From the NCBI GenBank assembly GCA_036652035.1, contig JAVVWR010000060.1, positions 1 through 17,689 on the forward strand: a DNA stretch of 17,689 nucleotides, read 5' to 3'. The notes beneath the pieces were generated by a model. That model was not told where the DNA came from and ran no database searches. It saw only the letters and a program-made list of their open reading frames with translations. The stretch comes from JAEZVV01 sp036652035. GTDB lineage: Bacteria; Pseudomonadota; Gammaproteobacteria; Burkholderiales; Burkholderiaceae_F. Position numbers and translations under genes: made by a program. Below, piece after piece: positions 6,355 to 14,133 of the stretch (the first letter of the stretch is position 1; every line of letters starts with the position of its first letter).

Positions 6355-7638
6355 TTAACGCAGGTTGTAGAAAGCGTCGCGGCCGGGATAGATAGCGATG
6401 TCACCAAGGTCTTCCTCGATCCGCAGCAGCTGGTTGTACTTCGCAATGCGGTCCGAGCGGCTGAGCGACCCGGTCTTGATCTGGCCGGCGTTGGTACCCA
6501 CCGCAATGTCGGCGATGGTGCTGTCCTCGGTTTCGCCCGAACGGTGGCTGACCACCGCCGTGTAACCGGCGCGCTTGGCCATTTCGATCGCGGCAAAGGT
6601 CTCGGTCAGAGTGCCGATCTGGTTGATCTTGATCAGGATCGAGTTGCCGATGCCACGGCGGATGCCTTCCTTGAGGATGGCGGTGTTGGTGACGAACAAG
6701 TCGTCGCCCACCAGCTGGACCTTCTTGCCCAGAACGTTGGTGAGATGCTCCCAGCCGTCCCAGTCGCCTTCGGCCATCGCGTCTTCGATCGAGATGATCG
6801 GGTACTTGTCGACCCAGGTCGCGAGCATCGACGTCCATTCCGCCGCATGCAGCGCAAGGCCTTCGCCGGCCAGGACGTACTTGCCGTCCTTGTGGAATTC
6901 GCTCGCGGCGCAGTCAAGACCCAGAGCGATCTGGCTGCCCGCTTCAAAGCCGGCCGCGTCGATCGCCTCGAGGATCAACTGGATCGCCGCTTCGTGGTTA
7001 GCCACGCTGGGGGCGAAACCACCCTCGTCGCCCACCGCCGTGCTCATGCCGCGGTCATGCAGGATCTTCTTCAAGGCGTGGAACACTTCGGCGCCGTAAC
7101 GCACGGCCTCCGAGAAGGTCGGCGCGCCCACCGGGATGATCATGAATTCCTGGATGTCCAGGTTGTTGTTGGCGTGCGCGCCACCGTTGATGACGTTCAT
7201 CATCGGCACCGGCATCTGCATCGGGCCCGAGCCACCGAAGTAGCGGTAGAGCGGCAGACCGGCCTCTTCGGCCGCGGCACGCGCCACCGCCATCGACACC
7301 GCCAGCATGGCGTTGGCGCCCAAGCGGCTCTTGTTCTCGGTGCCGTCGAGCTCGATCAGGGTGCGGTCAAGAAAGGCCTGCTCATTGGCTTCGAGGCCGA
7401 GGATCGCTTCCGAGATCTCGGTATTGATGTTCTCGACCGCCGTCAGCACGCCTTTGCCCAGGTAGCGGCTCTTGTCACCGTCGCGCAGCTCGATCGCTTC
7501 GCGCGAACCGGTCGAGGCGCCGCTCGGCACTGCGGCCCGGCCCATGACGCCGGATTCCAGCAGAACGTCGCACTCGACGGTGGGGTTGCCGCGCGAATCC
7601 AGAATCTCGCGGCCGATGATGTCGACGATGGCACTCAT
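6355..7638 (-). CDS. eno: Enolase (phosphopyruvate hydratase)
   Basis: Enolase interconverts 2-phosphoglycerate and phosphoenolpyruvate in glycolysis and gluconeogenesis, and is often also part of the RNA degradosome. The 427-residue protein is full length. The catalytic pair is present: Glu205 in VGDEGGFAP and Lys337 in LIKINQIGTLTET. The magnesium ligands are Asp242, Glu285 and Asp312. AAGGACAGGAA precedes the ATG. It follows kdsA with a 63-base spacer that contains a hairpin and precedes ftsB. Its product PEP is a substrate of the neighbouring KdsA, a direct metabolic link within the cluster. Confidence 0.98.
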   Translation of the reverse strand: MSAIVDIIGREILDSRGNPTVECDVLLESGVMGRAAVPSGASTGSREAIELRDGDKSRYLGKGVLTAVENINTEISEAILGLEANEQAFLDRTLIELDGTENKSRLGANAMLAVSMAVARAAAEEAGLPLYRYFGGSGPMQMPVPMMNVINGGAHANNNLDIQEFMIIPVGAPTFSEAVRYGAEVFHALKKILHDRGMSTAVGDEGGFAPSVANHEAAIQLILEAIDAAGFEAGSQIALGLDCAASEFHKDGKYVLAGEGLALHAAEWTSMLATWVDKYPIISIEDAMAEGDWDGWEHLTNVLGKKVQLVGDDLFVTNTAILKEGIRRGIGNSILIKINQIGTLTETFAAIEMAKRAGYTAVVSHRSGETEDSTIADIAVGTNAGQIKTGSLSRSDRIAKYNQLLRIEEDLGDIAIYPGRDAFYNLR

Positions 7639-7665
7639 TTCCTGTCCTTGCTTGGGGTGCAGAAA

Positions 7666-7690
7666 GGCCGCCCTCAGGCGGCCATTTTTT
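7666..7690. terminator. GC hairpin with T-tract in the kdsA-eno spacer
   Basis: GGCCGCC (7666-7672) and GGCGGCC (7677-7683) form a perfect stem with a four-base loop. Six Ts (7685-7690) follow on the plus strand, whereas the genes here run on the minus strand, where only TTT follows the stem. It would terminate antisense transcription strongly. On the sense strand it would be a weak terminator or attenuator between kdsA and eno. Confidence 0.6.
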
Positions 7691-7701
7691 CTTGGTGAAT
7701 A

Positions 7702-8556
7702 CTAGCGGAAGTCTGATTCCAGGAAACCGACCCGTTTCACCGCTCGGTCGAGTTCGACCAGGGTAAAGAGCAGTTCCTTCATGCGATCAAGCGGCACGGC
7801 GTTGGGACCGTCGCTCTTGGCTTCACGCGGATTCGGATGGGTCTCCATGAAGAGCCCCGAGATGCCCGTGGCCACGGCCGCGCGCGCCAGAACCGGAACG
7901 AACTCACGCTGGCCACCGCTGGAGGTGCCCTGCCCGCCCGGCAACTGCACCGAGTGGGTGGCGTCGAAGACGACCGGCGCGCCGGTCTCTCGCATGATCG
8001 CCAGGCTGCGCATGTCCGAGACCAGGTTGTTGTAGCCGAAGCTCACGCCGCGCTCGCAGGCCATGAAGTTGTCGGTCGGCAGGCCCGCCTCGCGGGCGGC
8101 CTCGCGCGCCTTGTCGATGACATTCTTCATGTCATGCGGCGCGAGGAACTGGCCCTTCTTGATGTTGACGGGCTTGCCGCTGACCGCGCAGGCGCGGATG
8201 AAATCGGTCTGACGGCACAGGAAGGCCGGGGTCTGGAGCACGTCGACCACGCTCGCGACCGTCGGGATCTCGGCTTCGGTGTGGACGTCGGTCACCACCG
8301 GCACGCCGATCTGCTTTTTCACCTCGGAGAGGATGCGCAGACCTTCGTCAATGCCCAGGCCGCGAAAGCTCGTTCCCGAGCTGCGGTTGGCCTTGTCATA
8401 GCTCGACTTGTAGATGAAGGGGATCCCGAGCTCGCTCGTGATCTCTTTCAGCTTGCCGGCGGTGTCGAGCGCCATTGCTTCGCTCTCGATCACGCACGGA
8501 CCGGCGAGCAGGAAGAACGGCTGGTCGAGACCGATTTCAAATCCGCAGAGTTTCAT
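7702..8556 (-). CDS. kdsA: 3-deoxy-D-manno-octulosonate 8-phosphate synthase (metal-dependent type)
   Basis: KdsA condenses PEP with arabinose 5-phosphate to KDO-8-phosphate, the precursor of the KDO sugar in lipopolysaccharide. The 284-residue protein is complete. It carries Cys21 (AGPCVIES) where the E. coli-type metal-independent enzyme has Asn. The other three metal ligands of the metal-dependent class are present: His201 (DATHSVQ), Glu238 (METHPNP) and Asp249 (AKSDGPN). The spacings His-Glu 37 and Glu-Asp 11 equal those of the Aquifex enzyme as I recall it. So a divalent metal is probably required. The ATG overlaps the pyrG stop (ATGA), indicating translational coupling. Confidence 0.96.
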   Translation of the reverse strand: MKLCGFEIGLDQPFFLLAGPCVIESEAMALDTAGKLKEITSELGIPFIYKSSYDKANRSSGTSFRGLGIDEGLRILSEVKKQIGVPVVTDVHTEAEIPTVASVVDVLQTPAFLCRQTDFIRACAVSGKPVNIKKGQFLAPHDMKNVIDKAREAAREAGLPTDNFMACERGVSFGYNNLVSDMRSLAIMRETGAPVVFDATHSVQLPGGQGTSSGGQREFVPVLARAAVATGISGLFMETHPNPREAKSDGPNAVPLDRMKELLFTLVELDRAVKRVGFLESDFR

Positions 8557-10208
8557 TGGACCGCCTGGGCCAGGCCCTCGTGGTGCGCCACGGCTGCCTT
8601 CACGTACGCGGTGAACAGCGGGTGGCCATCACGCGGGGTGGAGGTGAACTCGGGGTGGAACTGAACGCCAAAGAAGAAGCGGTGACCCGGCAGCTCCATC
8701 ATCTCGGGCAGGTTCTCCGAGGGCGTGCGCGCCGAAATCTTCATGCCCTTGGCCTCGAACCCCGACACATAGGCATTGTTGACTTCGTAACGGTGGCGGT
8801 GGCGTTCGTTGACCGTGTCGCCGTAGATCTGGTGCGCCAGCGTGCCGGGCAGTACGGGAACCTTCTGCGAACCCAGGCGCATGGTGCCGCCAAGGTCGGA
8901 GTTTTCGGTGCGGGTCTCGACCTTGCCGGTGCGGTCCTGCCACTCGGTGATCAGAGCGACGACCGGGTTTTCGGTCTCGGGATCGAACTCGGTCGAGCTC
9001 GCGTCCTTCAAGCCGCAGACGTGGCGGGCGAACTCGATCGTCGCCAGCTGCATGCCCAGGCAGATGCCGAGGTAAGGCACGTCGTGGGTGCGGGCATATT
9101 CGATCGCCTTGATCTTGCCCTCGGTGCCGCGCTTGCCAAAGCCACCCGGCACCAGGATCGCGTCGAGCTCGGCCAGCATGGACGTGCCCTTGGCCTCGAT
9201 CTCTTCGGCGTCGATGAACTCGGTCTTAACGCGGGTGCGGGTGTGCAGACCGGCGTGAGTCAGAGCTTCGTTGAGCGACTTGTACGAATCGGCGAGGTCG
9301 ACGTACTTGCCGATCATGCCGATCTTGACCTCGTGCTCGGGATGCTCGAGCGCGTAGACGAGCTGAGTCCAGACCGACAGGTCGGCAGGCCCAGTCTCGA
9401 GCCTCAGCTTGTCGCAGACGATTGCGTCCAGGCCTTGCGCGTGCAACAGCCCCGGCACCTTGTAGATGGTGTCGGCGTCCCACACCGAAATCACCGAGTC
9501 CAGCGGCACATTGCTGAACATCGAGATCTTGGCGCGTTCGTCATCGGGAACCGGACGATCGGCGCGGCACAGGAGAACATCGGGGTAGATCCCGATCTCG
9601 CGCAGCTTTTGAACGCTGTGCTGGGTCGGCTTGGTCTTGAGTTCGCCCGCCGAGGCAATGAACGGAACCAGGGTCAGATGAATGAAGCAGGAATTGCCAC
9701 GGCCCAGGCGCAGGCTCATCTGGCGCACCGCTTCCATGAAGGGCAGCGATTCGATGTCACCCACGGTGCCGCCGATCTCGACGATCGCGACATCGGTCTG
9801 GCCATCCCACGCGGCCTTGGCGCCACGTTCGATGAAGTCCTGGATCTCGTTGGTGATGTGCGGAATCACCTGCACCGTCTTGCCGAGGTACTCGCCGCGG
9901 CGCTCTTTGCGCAACACGGTTTCGTAGATCTGGCCGGCGGTGAAGTTGTTCGCCTTGCGCATCTTCGAGGAAATGAATCGCTCGTAGTGGCCAAGGTCGA
10001 GGTCAGTCTCCGCGCCGTCTTCGGTCACGAACACCTCGCCGTGCTGGAACGGCGACATCGTGCCCGGATCGACGTTGATGTACGGATCGAGCTTGATGAG
10101 GGTGACTTTGAGTCCGCGCGATTCGAGGATCGCTGCGAGAGAGGCGGCGGCGATACCTTTGCCCAGAGAGGACACCACGCCGCCGGTAACGAATACGTAT
10201 TTCGTCAT
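8553..10208 (-). CDS. pyrG: CTP synthase
   Basis: CTP synthase aminates UTP to CTP using ATP and glutamine-derived ammonia. CTP is also needed to activate KDO, which fits the kdsA neighbour. The 551-residue protein is complete. The N-terminal amidoligase domain has GGVVSSLGKG at residues 9-18 and the conserved SLPFMEAVRQ at about 154-163. The class I glutaminase domain has the nucleophile Cys383 (GICLGMQ) and the His518/Glu520 pair (FHPEF). The ATG is preceded by GAGG about ten bases away. It heads the pyrG-kdsA-eno-ftsB group and has its own promoter candidate with a perfect TATAAT. Confidence 0.98.
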   Translation of the reverse strand: MTKYVFVTGGVVSSLGKGIAAASLAAILESRGLKVTLIKLDPYINVDPGTMSPFQHGEVFVTEDGAETDLDLGHYERFISSKMRKANNFTAGQIYETVLRKERRGEYLGKTVQVIPHITNEIQDFIERGAKAAWDGQTDVAIVEIGGTVGDIESLPFMEAVRQMSLRLGRGNSCFIHLTLVPFIASAGELKTKPTQHSVQKLREIGIYPDVLLCRADRPVPDDERAKISMFSNVPLDSVISVWDADTIYKVPGLLHAQGLDAIVCDKLRLETGPADLSVWTQLVYALEHPEHEVKIGMIGKYVDLADSYKSLNEALTHAGLHTRTRVKTEFIDAEEIEAKGTSMLAELDAILVPGGFGKRGTEGKIKAIEYARTHDVPYLGICLGMQLATIEFARHVCGLKDASSTEFDPETENPVVALITEWQDRTGKVETRTENSDLGGTMRLGSQKVPVLPGTLAHQIYGDTVNERHRHRYEVNNAYVSGFEAKGMKISARTPSENLPEMMELPGHRFFFGVQFHPEFTSTPRDGHPLFTAYVKAAVAHHEGLAQAVQ

Positions 10209-10251
10209 CAGTTTGGCGCCTCGCTTGCGCGGGCGTTACCGGTAAAGCTGA

Positions 10252-10280
10252 ATTATACGGGTCTCGGCCGCCTCCGGCAT
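10252..10280 (-). promoter_or_regulatory. Promoter candidate of the pyrG-kdsA-eno-ftsB group
   Basis: On the minus strand a perfect TATAAT lies at 10257-10252, about 45 bases before the pyrG start. Seventeen bases further upstream is ATGCCG (10280-10275), a poor -35 box. A perfect -10 box is rare in DNA this GC-rich, so a sigma-70 promoter is likely. No pyrimidine-responsive leader is evident. Confidence 0.55.
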
Positions 10281-10360
10281 CCCAGATTCACCCCAGAACC
10301 CCTCGAACGCTGACCTCGTCATCACATACCGCGCGTTTTCACCGATCCGTCAGCATCGAT

Positions 10361-10678
10361 TCAAGGCTTGGCATTGGCCTCGCTCATCCCGCGCAGCCGC
10401 TGATTGTGCGATTCGATCTGCTGATTGCACGCGGCAATTGCCTTGGCCAGCGCGTCATGGCGATTAGCGCATACCCCGAGCGCCTGTCGATCCTCCTGCA
10501 TCAGCTTGATCAGATCGCCATAGGTGATGCCTTCCTGCACCTGCTTGGGCAGCTCGCAGCGGCGGGCGATGTCCTCTGCCGGTTCGCACTTGAGCACTTC
10601 AGTCACCACCGGAACGTTGGTGGCACAGGCCGAAACACCGACCACCAGGACAACGGCTGCCAGATGACGAGTCTTCAT
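10361..10678 (-). CDS. Small lipoprotein resembling a phage Rz1-type outer-membrane spanin
   Basis: A 105-residue predicted lipoprotein: signal peptide MKTRHLAAVVLVVGVSAC with Cys18 as the lipidation site and Ala next, so outer-membrane sorting is expected. The mature part has a Cys-x-Leu-Pro motif (RRCELPKQV) followed by TYGDLIKLMQEDRQALGVC. This resembles the pattern Cys-x-x-Pro/Leu-Pro, T-x-x-DL, ALxxC seen in Rz1-like spanins of proteobacterial phages. It is less Pro-rich than classic Rz1. Additional cysteines are at 31, 41, 70 and 84. The start is coupled to the upstream coiled-coil gene: its TAGGAG contains both that gene's stop codon and this gene's ribosome site. Lipoprotein call strong; spanin relationship an inference from architecture and motif, not from a search. 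Confidence 0.6.
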   Translation of the reverse strand: MKTRHLAAVVLVVGVSACATNVPVVTEVLKCEPAEDIARRCELPKQVQEGITYGDLIKLMQEDRQALGVCANRHDALAKAIAACNQQIESHNQRLRGMSEANAKP

Positions 10679-10686
10679 GGCATCTC

Positions 10687-11202
10687 CTAGAACGTAACCT
10701 GATTGAGAACTCGCACCACCTCATCGACCGGAACGGTGCGCTCAAGGCATTCGAGGCCTTCGGCACGCTGCTTGAGCGCGGCGGCCTGGGCATCGAGCTG
10801 AGATTGCTCGCGCTGGAGTTGTTCGCGTGCAGCGCCCGTGGCCGAGGCGAGTTGAGCCGCCACCTTCTGACGCTCGAGCTCGGTCGCTCGCAATTGGCCC
10901 TGCGCCTTGGCGGCGAGCGAACTGGCGCTCGCCACATTGGCTTCGAGCTTGGACTTCTGCTGCTCGTAAGCGGCCCGCATCGCCACCGCTTTTTGTTCGT
11001 ACTCGTTGGCCACGCCAGCGAGCTGGGTCGCCAGCGCCTGCTTGGTGGTGTCGAGGTCTTTTTGCGCGACCTGCCCGGCCGCGCGCACCGAAGCCAGTTC
11101 GCCACGCACCTGCTCGAGATTGCCCGAGCCCCATTTGTAGCCAAGCCACAGTCCGATCGCCAACACCCCAGCGGCGACCACGCCGTAGATGATCCGCATC
11201 AT
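10687..11202 (-). CDS. Membrane-anchored coiled-coil protein resembling an Rz-type inner-membrane spanin
   Basis: A 171-residue protein with one N-terminal membrane segment (residues about 4-22, IIYGVVAAGVLAIGLWLGY) and a long periplasmic Ala/Gln/Glu-rich coiled coil (about 28-148). It ends in GLECLERTVPVDEVVRVLNQ, similar to the Cys-Leu...Val-Pro...Val...Leu-Asn ending of Rz-like phage proteins. Together with the adjacent lipoprotein it has the order and topology of a two-component spanin, which fuses the inner and outer membranes during phage lysis. No holin, endolysin or other phage gene is nearby. AGGAGG precedes the first of two adjacent ATGs. Alternative: a cell-envelope coiled-coil pair unrelated to lysis. 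Confidence 0.6.
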   Translation of the reverse strand: MMRIIYGVVAAGVLAIGLWLGYKWGSGNLEQVRGELASVRAAGQVAQKDLDTTKQALATQLAGVANEYEQKAVAMRAAYEQQKSKLEANVASASSLAAKAQGQLRATELERQKVAAQLASATGAAREQLQREQSQLDAQAAALKQRAEGLECLERTVPVDEVVRVLNQVTF

Positions 11203-11237
11203 CGCGCCCTCCTGCGCCCCGCCCGACGGCTTGGCTC

Positions 11238-11261
11238 AAGGTCAGTATCGATGAAGGTCAG
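11238..11261. repeat. Direct repeat AAGGTCAG, 16-bp period
   Basis: AAGGTCAG occurs at 11238-11245 and 11254-11261, with an eight-base spacer, in the 110-base interval between the CDF transporter stop and the coiled-coil gene start. It could be a tandem binding site for a regulator of the spanin-like pair, but one pair of 8-mers is weak evidence. Confidence 0.3.
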
Positions 11262-11312
11262 CGCACTCACGGCGCGGCGCACCCGAAGCGAGCCGCCTGT
11301 CGCCCCGACCGC

Positions 11313-12272
11313 TCAGATCTGCGGCTGGATCGGAACCACGCTCCTGAGCACGTTCCGCCGCAGCCACTCAGGCTGGAGCGTGATGTGGTCGATCCCGAAT
11401 TCCTGCTTCAAGACGCGGCGCGCGTTGTGCAAGACCACCGGCCAGTGCTCGATGTCGTCGACCAGAACATGAGCCGACACGGCGGCCCGCCCCGGCACCA
11501 TGCACCAGACATGCAGGTCATGAACCGACACGATGCCGGGCACCGCCGCCAGGGTGCGGCCGACCTTGGCGTAGTCAACGCCTTCGGGCACGCCATCGAG
11601 CAGAACCTGGGTGGTCTCTCGCAGCACGCCGATGGTCGAGCGCAGGATCAGGCCGCCCACCAGCATCGAGAGCAGCGGGTCGATCAGGGTCGGGCCGCCG
11701 AAATAGATGATCACGCCAGCGGCGATCGCCGCGACCGAGCCCAGAAGATCGCCCATCACATGGATCAGCGCGGCGCGGGTGTTGACGTTGCCCTGTTCGC
11801 GCGAGAGGGTCCAGGCGACGATGATGTTGATCGCCAGCCCCACCCCGGCGACGGTGAACACCATCCCGCCCTTGACCTCTTCAGGGTGAAGAATGCGGCC
11901 AACGCCCTCAATGAAAAGCCAGGCCACCACCGCCAGCATGGCGATCGCATTGACGAAAGCGGCAATGACTTCGATGCGAGCCAGACCAAAGGAATGCCGC
12001 TCGGAGACCGGCCTGCGGGCGATCCAGTTGGCCGCGAGAGCAAACAGCAGAGCGGCCGAATCGGTCGCCATATGGCCGGCATCGGCCAACAGGGCAAGCG
12101 AGTTGGCCCACAGGCCACCGAACAGCTCGACCAGCGCATAGCCGCCAGTGAGCACTACCGCAATGGCCAGAGCACGCGAGCCCGAGGTCGTGGATTGATG
12201 GTTGTAGTGGCTGTCGCCGTGGTCGTGCGCCCCGAGGGCCTGCGCGCCATGATGGTGATGATGGCTGCCCAC
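11313..12272 (-). CDS. Cation diffusion facilitator (CzcD/ZitB-type zinc exporter)
   Basis: CDF proteins are inner-membrane proton-coupled exporters of Zn(II) and related metals. From the GTG start (AGGAGG six bases upstream) the protein has 319 residues: a His-rich N-terminus (HHHHH at residues 4-8, then HDH, SHYNH), six predicted membrane segments, and a C-terminal cytoplasmic domain (about 215-319). The transport site is the HD-HD tetrad typical of zinc transporters: His67/Asp71 (DAGHMATD) and His171/Asp175 (HVMGD). A longer open frame upstream is only overlap with scoB. It follows scoB by 29 bases and is probably in the same transcript, although zinc export has no obvious link to CoA transfer. 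Zinc (and perhaps Cd/Co) specificity is inferred from the tetrad. Confidence 0.92.
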   Translation of the reverse strand: MGSHHHHHGAQALGAHDHGDSHYNHQSTTSGSRALAIAVVLTGGYALVELFGGLWANSLALLADAGHMATDSAALLFALAANWIARRPVSERHSFGLARIEVIAAFVNAIAMLAVVAWLFIEGVGRILHPEEVKGGMVFTVAGVGLAINIIVAWTLSREQGNVNTRAALIHVMGDLLGSVAAIAAGVIIYFGGPTLIDPLLSMLVGGLILRSTIGVLRETTQVLLDGVPEGVDYAKVGRTLAAVPGIVSVHDLHVWCMVPGRAAVSAHVLVDDIEHWPVVLHNARRVLKQEFGIDHITLQPEWLRRNVLRSVVPIQPQI

Positions 12273-12301
12273 GGGACGCCTCCTTGCTTGATCGAAACAA
12301 A

Positions 12302-12939
<638 letters not shown>

Positions 12940-12943
<4 letters not shown>

Positions 12944-13638
12944 TGGCTCCGCACGGTGCGTTGTTCGATGCGCTTCTCGGGATTGGCGTTGAGCACCAAT
13001 CGCTGCACAAAGATGCCAGGGGTGTGGACCTGGTCCGGATCGATCTCGCCCGCCTCGACCACCTCTTCCACCTCGGCAATCGTCACCCGGCCGCACATCG
13101 CCGCCATTGGATTGAAGTTGCGCGCCGTCTTGCGAAACACCAGATTGCCCTGGCGGTCGGCCTTCCAGGCCTTGACCAGCGACACGTCGGTGCGGATGCC
13201 GCGCTCCATCACGTAGTTCACGCCGTCGAACTCGCGCAGCTCCTTGCCTTGCGCCACGATCGTGCCGACGCCGGTCTTGGTGAAAAACGCCGGAATGCCG
13301 GCGCCGCCCGCGCGCATGCGCTCAGCCAGCGTGCCCTGCGGAGTGAATTCAAGCTCAAGCTCGCCCGCCAGGTATTGCCGCTCGAATTCCTTGTTCTCGC
13401 CCACGTACGAGGAAATCATCTTGCGGATCTGGCGGGTCGCCAGCAGCAAGCCCAGTCCAAAGCCATCGACCCCGGCGTTGTTGCTCACGCAGCTCAGCCC
13501 CGTCACCCCCGAATCGCGCAAGGCCGCAATCAGCGCCTCCGGAATGCCGCACAGGCCAAAGCCCCCCACGGCAATCATCTGGCCGTCCGCCACCACGCCC
13601 TCAAGCGCAGCGGCAGCCGACGGATACAGCTTGTTCAT
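12940..13638 (-). CDS. scoA: Succinyl-CoA:3-ketoacid CoA transferase, subunit A
   Basis: Subunit A of the acetoacetate CoA transferase. The 232-residue protein starts MNKLYPSAAAAL after a strong GGAGGAG site. It has the family motifs GGFGLCGIPEALI (about 25-37), SNNAGVDGFGLGLL and, near the C-terminus, FRKTARNFNPMAAMCG followed by TIAEVEEVVEAGEIDPD. Ketone-body or polyhydroxybutyrate-derived acetoacetate use is the usual role. The gene follows the thioesterase by 34 bases and overlaps scoB by four. The reading frame is open further upstream into the thioesterase, but that part is not family-like. Confidence 0.93.
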
Positions 13639-13672
13639 CCGCGTCTCCTCCGTTGGTTGTTTCTTGGGGATT

Positions 13673-14065
13673 TTACGTAAGCATCTGCCGTACCGCCTCG
13701 GGCCAGGAGGCCGACTGACCGGCCTGGTAATCAAACCAAACCACCACGCTGCGCCCGGTGGCGTAGACCACGCCCGGCTCGTCGCTGCGCTCGATCGCGA
13801 GCTTCATCTCGACGCTGCTGCGCCCGAGCTTGACCACCTCTTGCGTGACCCGCGCATTGCCGGGGTAGACCATGGCGCGCACGAAGTCGCACGAGACATG
13901 AGCGAGGATCGGCGCTGTGCCCGCCGGCAAGGTGGTCAGTCCGAACTGGCTGAACCACTGGACCCGCGCCTCTTCGAACAGGCGGAAGTAGACAACGTTG
14001 TTGAGATGCCCCATCGCATCCATGTCGCCCCAGCGCAGCGGGATTTCGCAAGTGAAAGTCTTCAT
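13673..14065 (-). CDS. Hotdog-fold acyl-CoA thioesterase (4-hydroxybenzoyl-CoA thioesterase family)
   Basis: A 130-residue single-hotdog thioesterase that would hydrolyse an acyl- or aroyl-CoA. The family motif RWGDMDAMGHLNNVVYFRL (about residues 11-29) holds the catalytic Asp, and ALVEEAR-like FEEARVQW follows. The first in-frame ATG is at 14063-14065; an earlier in-frame TTG at 14080 is less likely. No clear ribosome site is visible. A terminator for the preceding SDR gene ends only about 18 bases upstream, so the leader would be very short. It precedes scoA by 34 bases and is probably the first gene of that operon. The substrate cannot be told from sequence. Confidence 0.85.
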   Translation of the reverse strand: MKTFTCEIPLRWGDMDAMGHLNNVVYFRLFEEARVQWFSQFGLTTLPAGTAPILAHVSCDFVRAMVYPGNARVTQEVVKLGRSSVEMKLAIERSDEPGVVYATGRSVVVWFDYQAGQSASWPEAVRQMLT

Positions 14066-14082
14066 ATCGTTGGCATTCAAAG

Positions 14083-14112
14083 CTCAAAAGAAAGCCGCCG
14101 GCTCCGGCGGCT
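14083..14112 (-). terminator. Intrinsic terminator of the SDR gene
   Basis: A perfect nine-bp stem, AGCCGCCGG (14093-14101) and CCGGCGGCT (14104-14112), with a tight two-base loop (or eight bp with a four-base loop), is followed on the minus strand by TTTCTTTTG. It lies 21 bases after the SDR stop codon. It ends next to the thioesterase start, so it may also tune that gene by read-through. Confidence 0.8.
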
Positions 14113-14133
14113 CGCGGCCGATCGCTGCGCGGC

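Noticed and set aside
6544..7698. A 384-codon open frame antisense to enolase
   Set aside because: Antisense shadow rich in His, Arg and Asp; enolase is certain on the other strand.
8475..10313. A 612-codon open frame on the plus strand opposite pyrG
   Set aside because: It is the antisense shadow of a clear CTP synthase gene in GC-rich DNA; its translation is low in complexity and has no recognisable domain.
10361..11202. The spanin-like pair as part of a prophage
   Set aside because: No integrase, structural, holin or endolysin gene and no attachment-site repeats are visible on either side; flanking genes are core metabolic genes.
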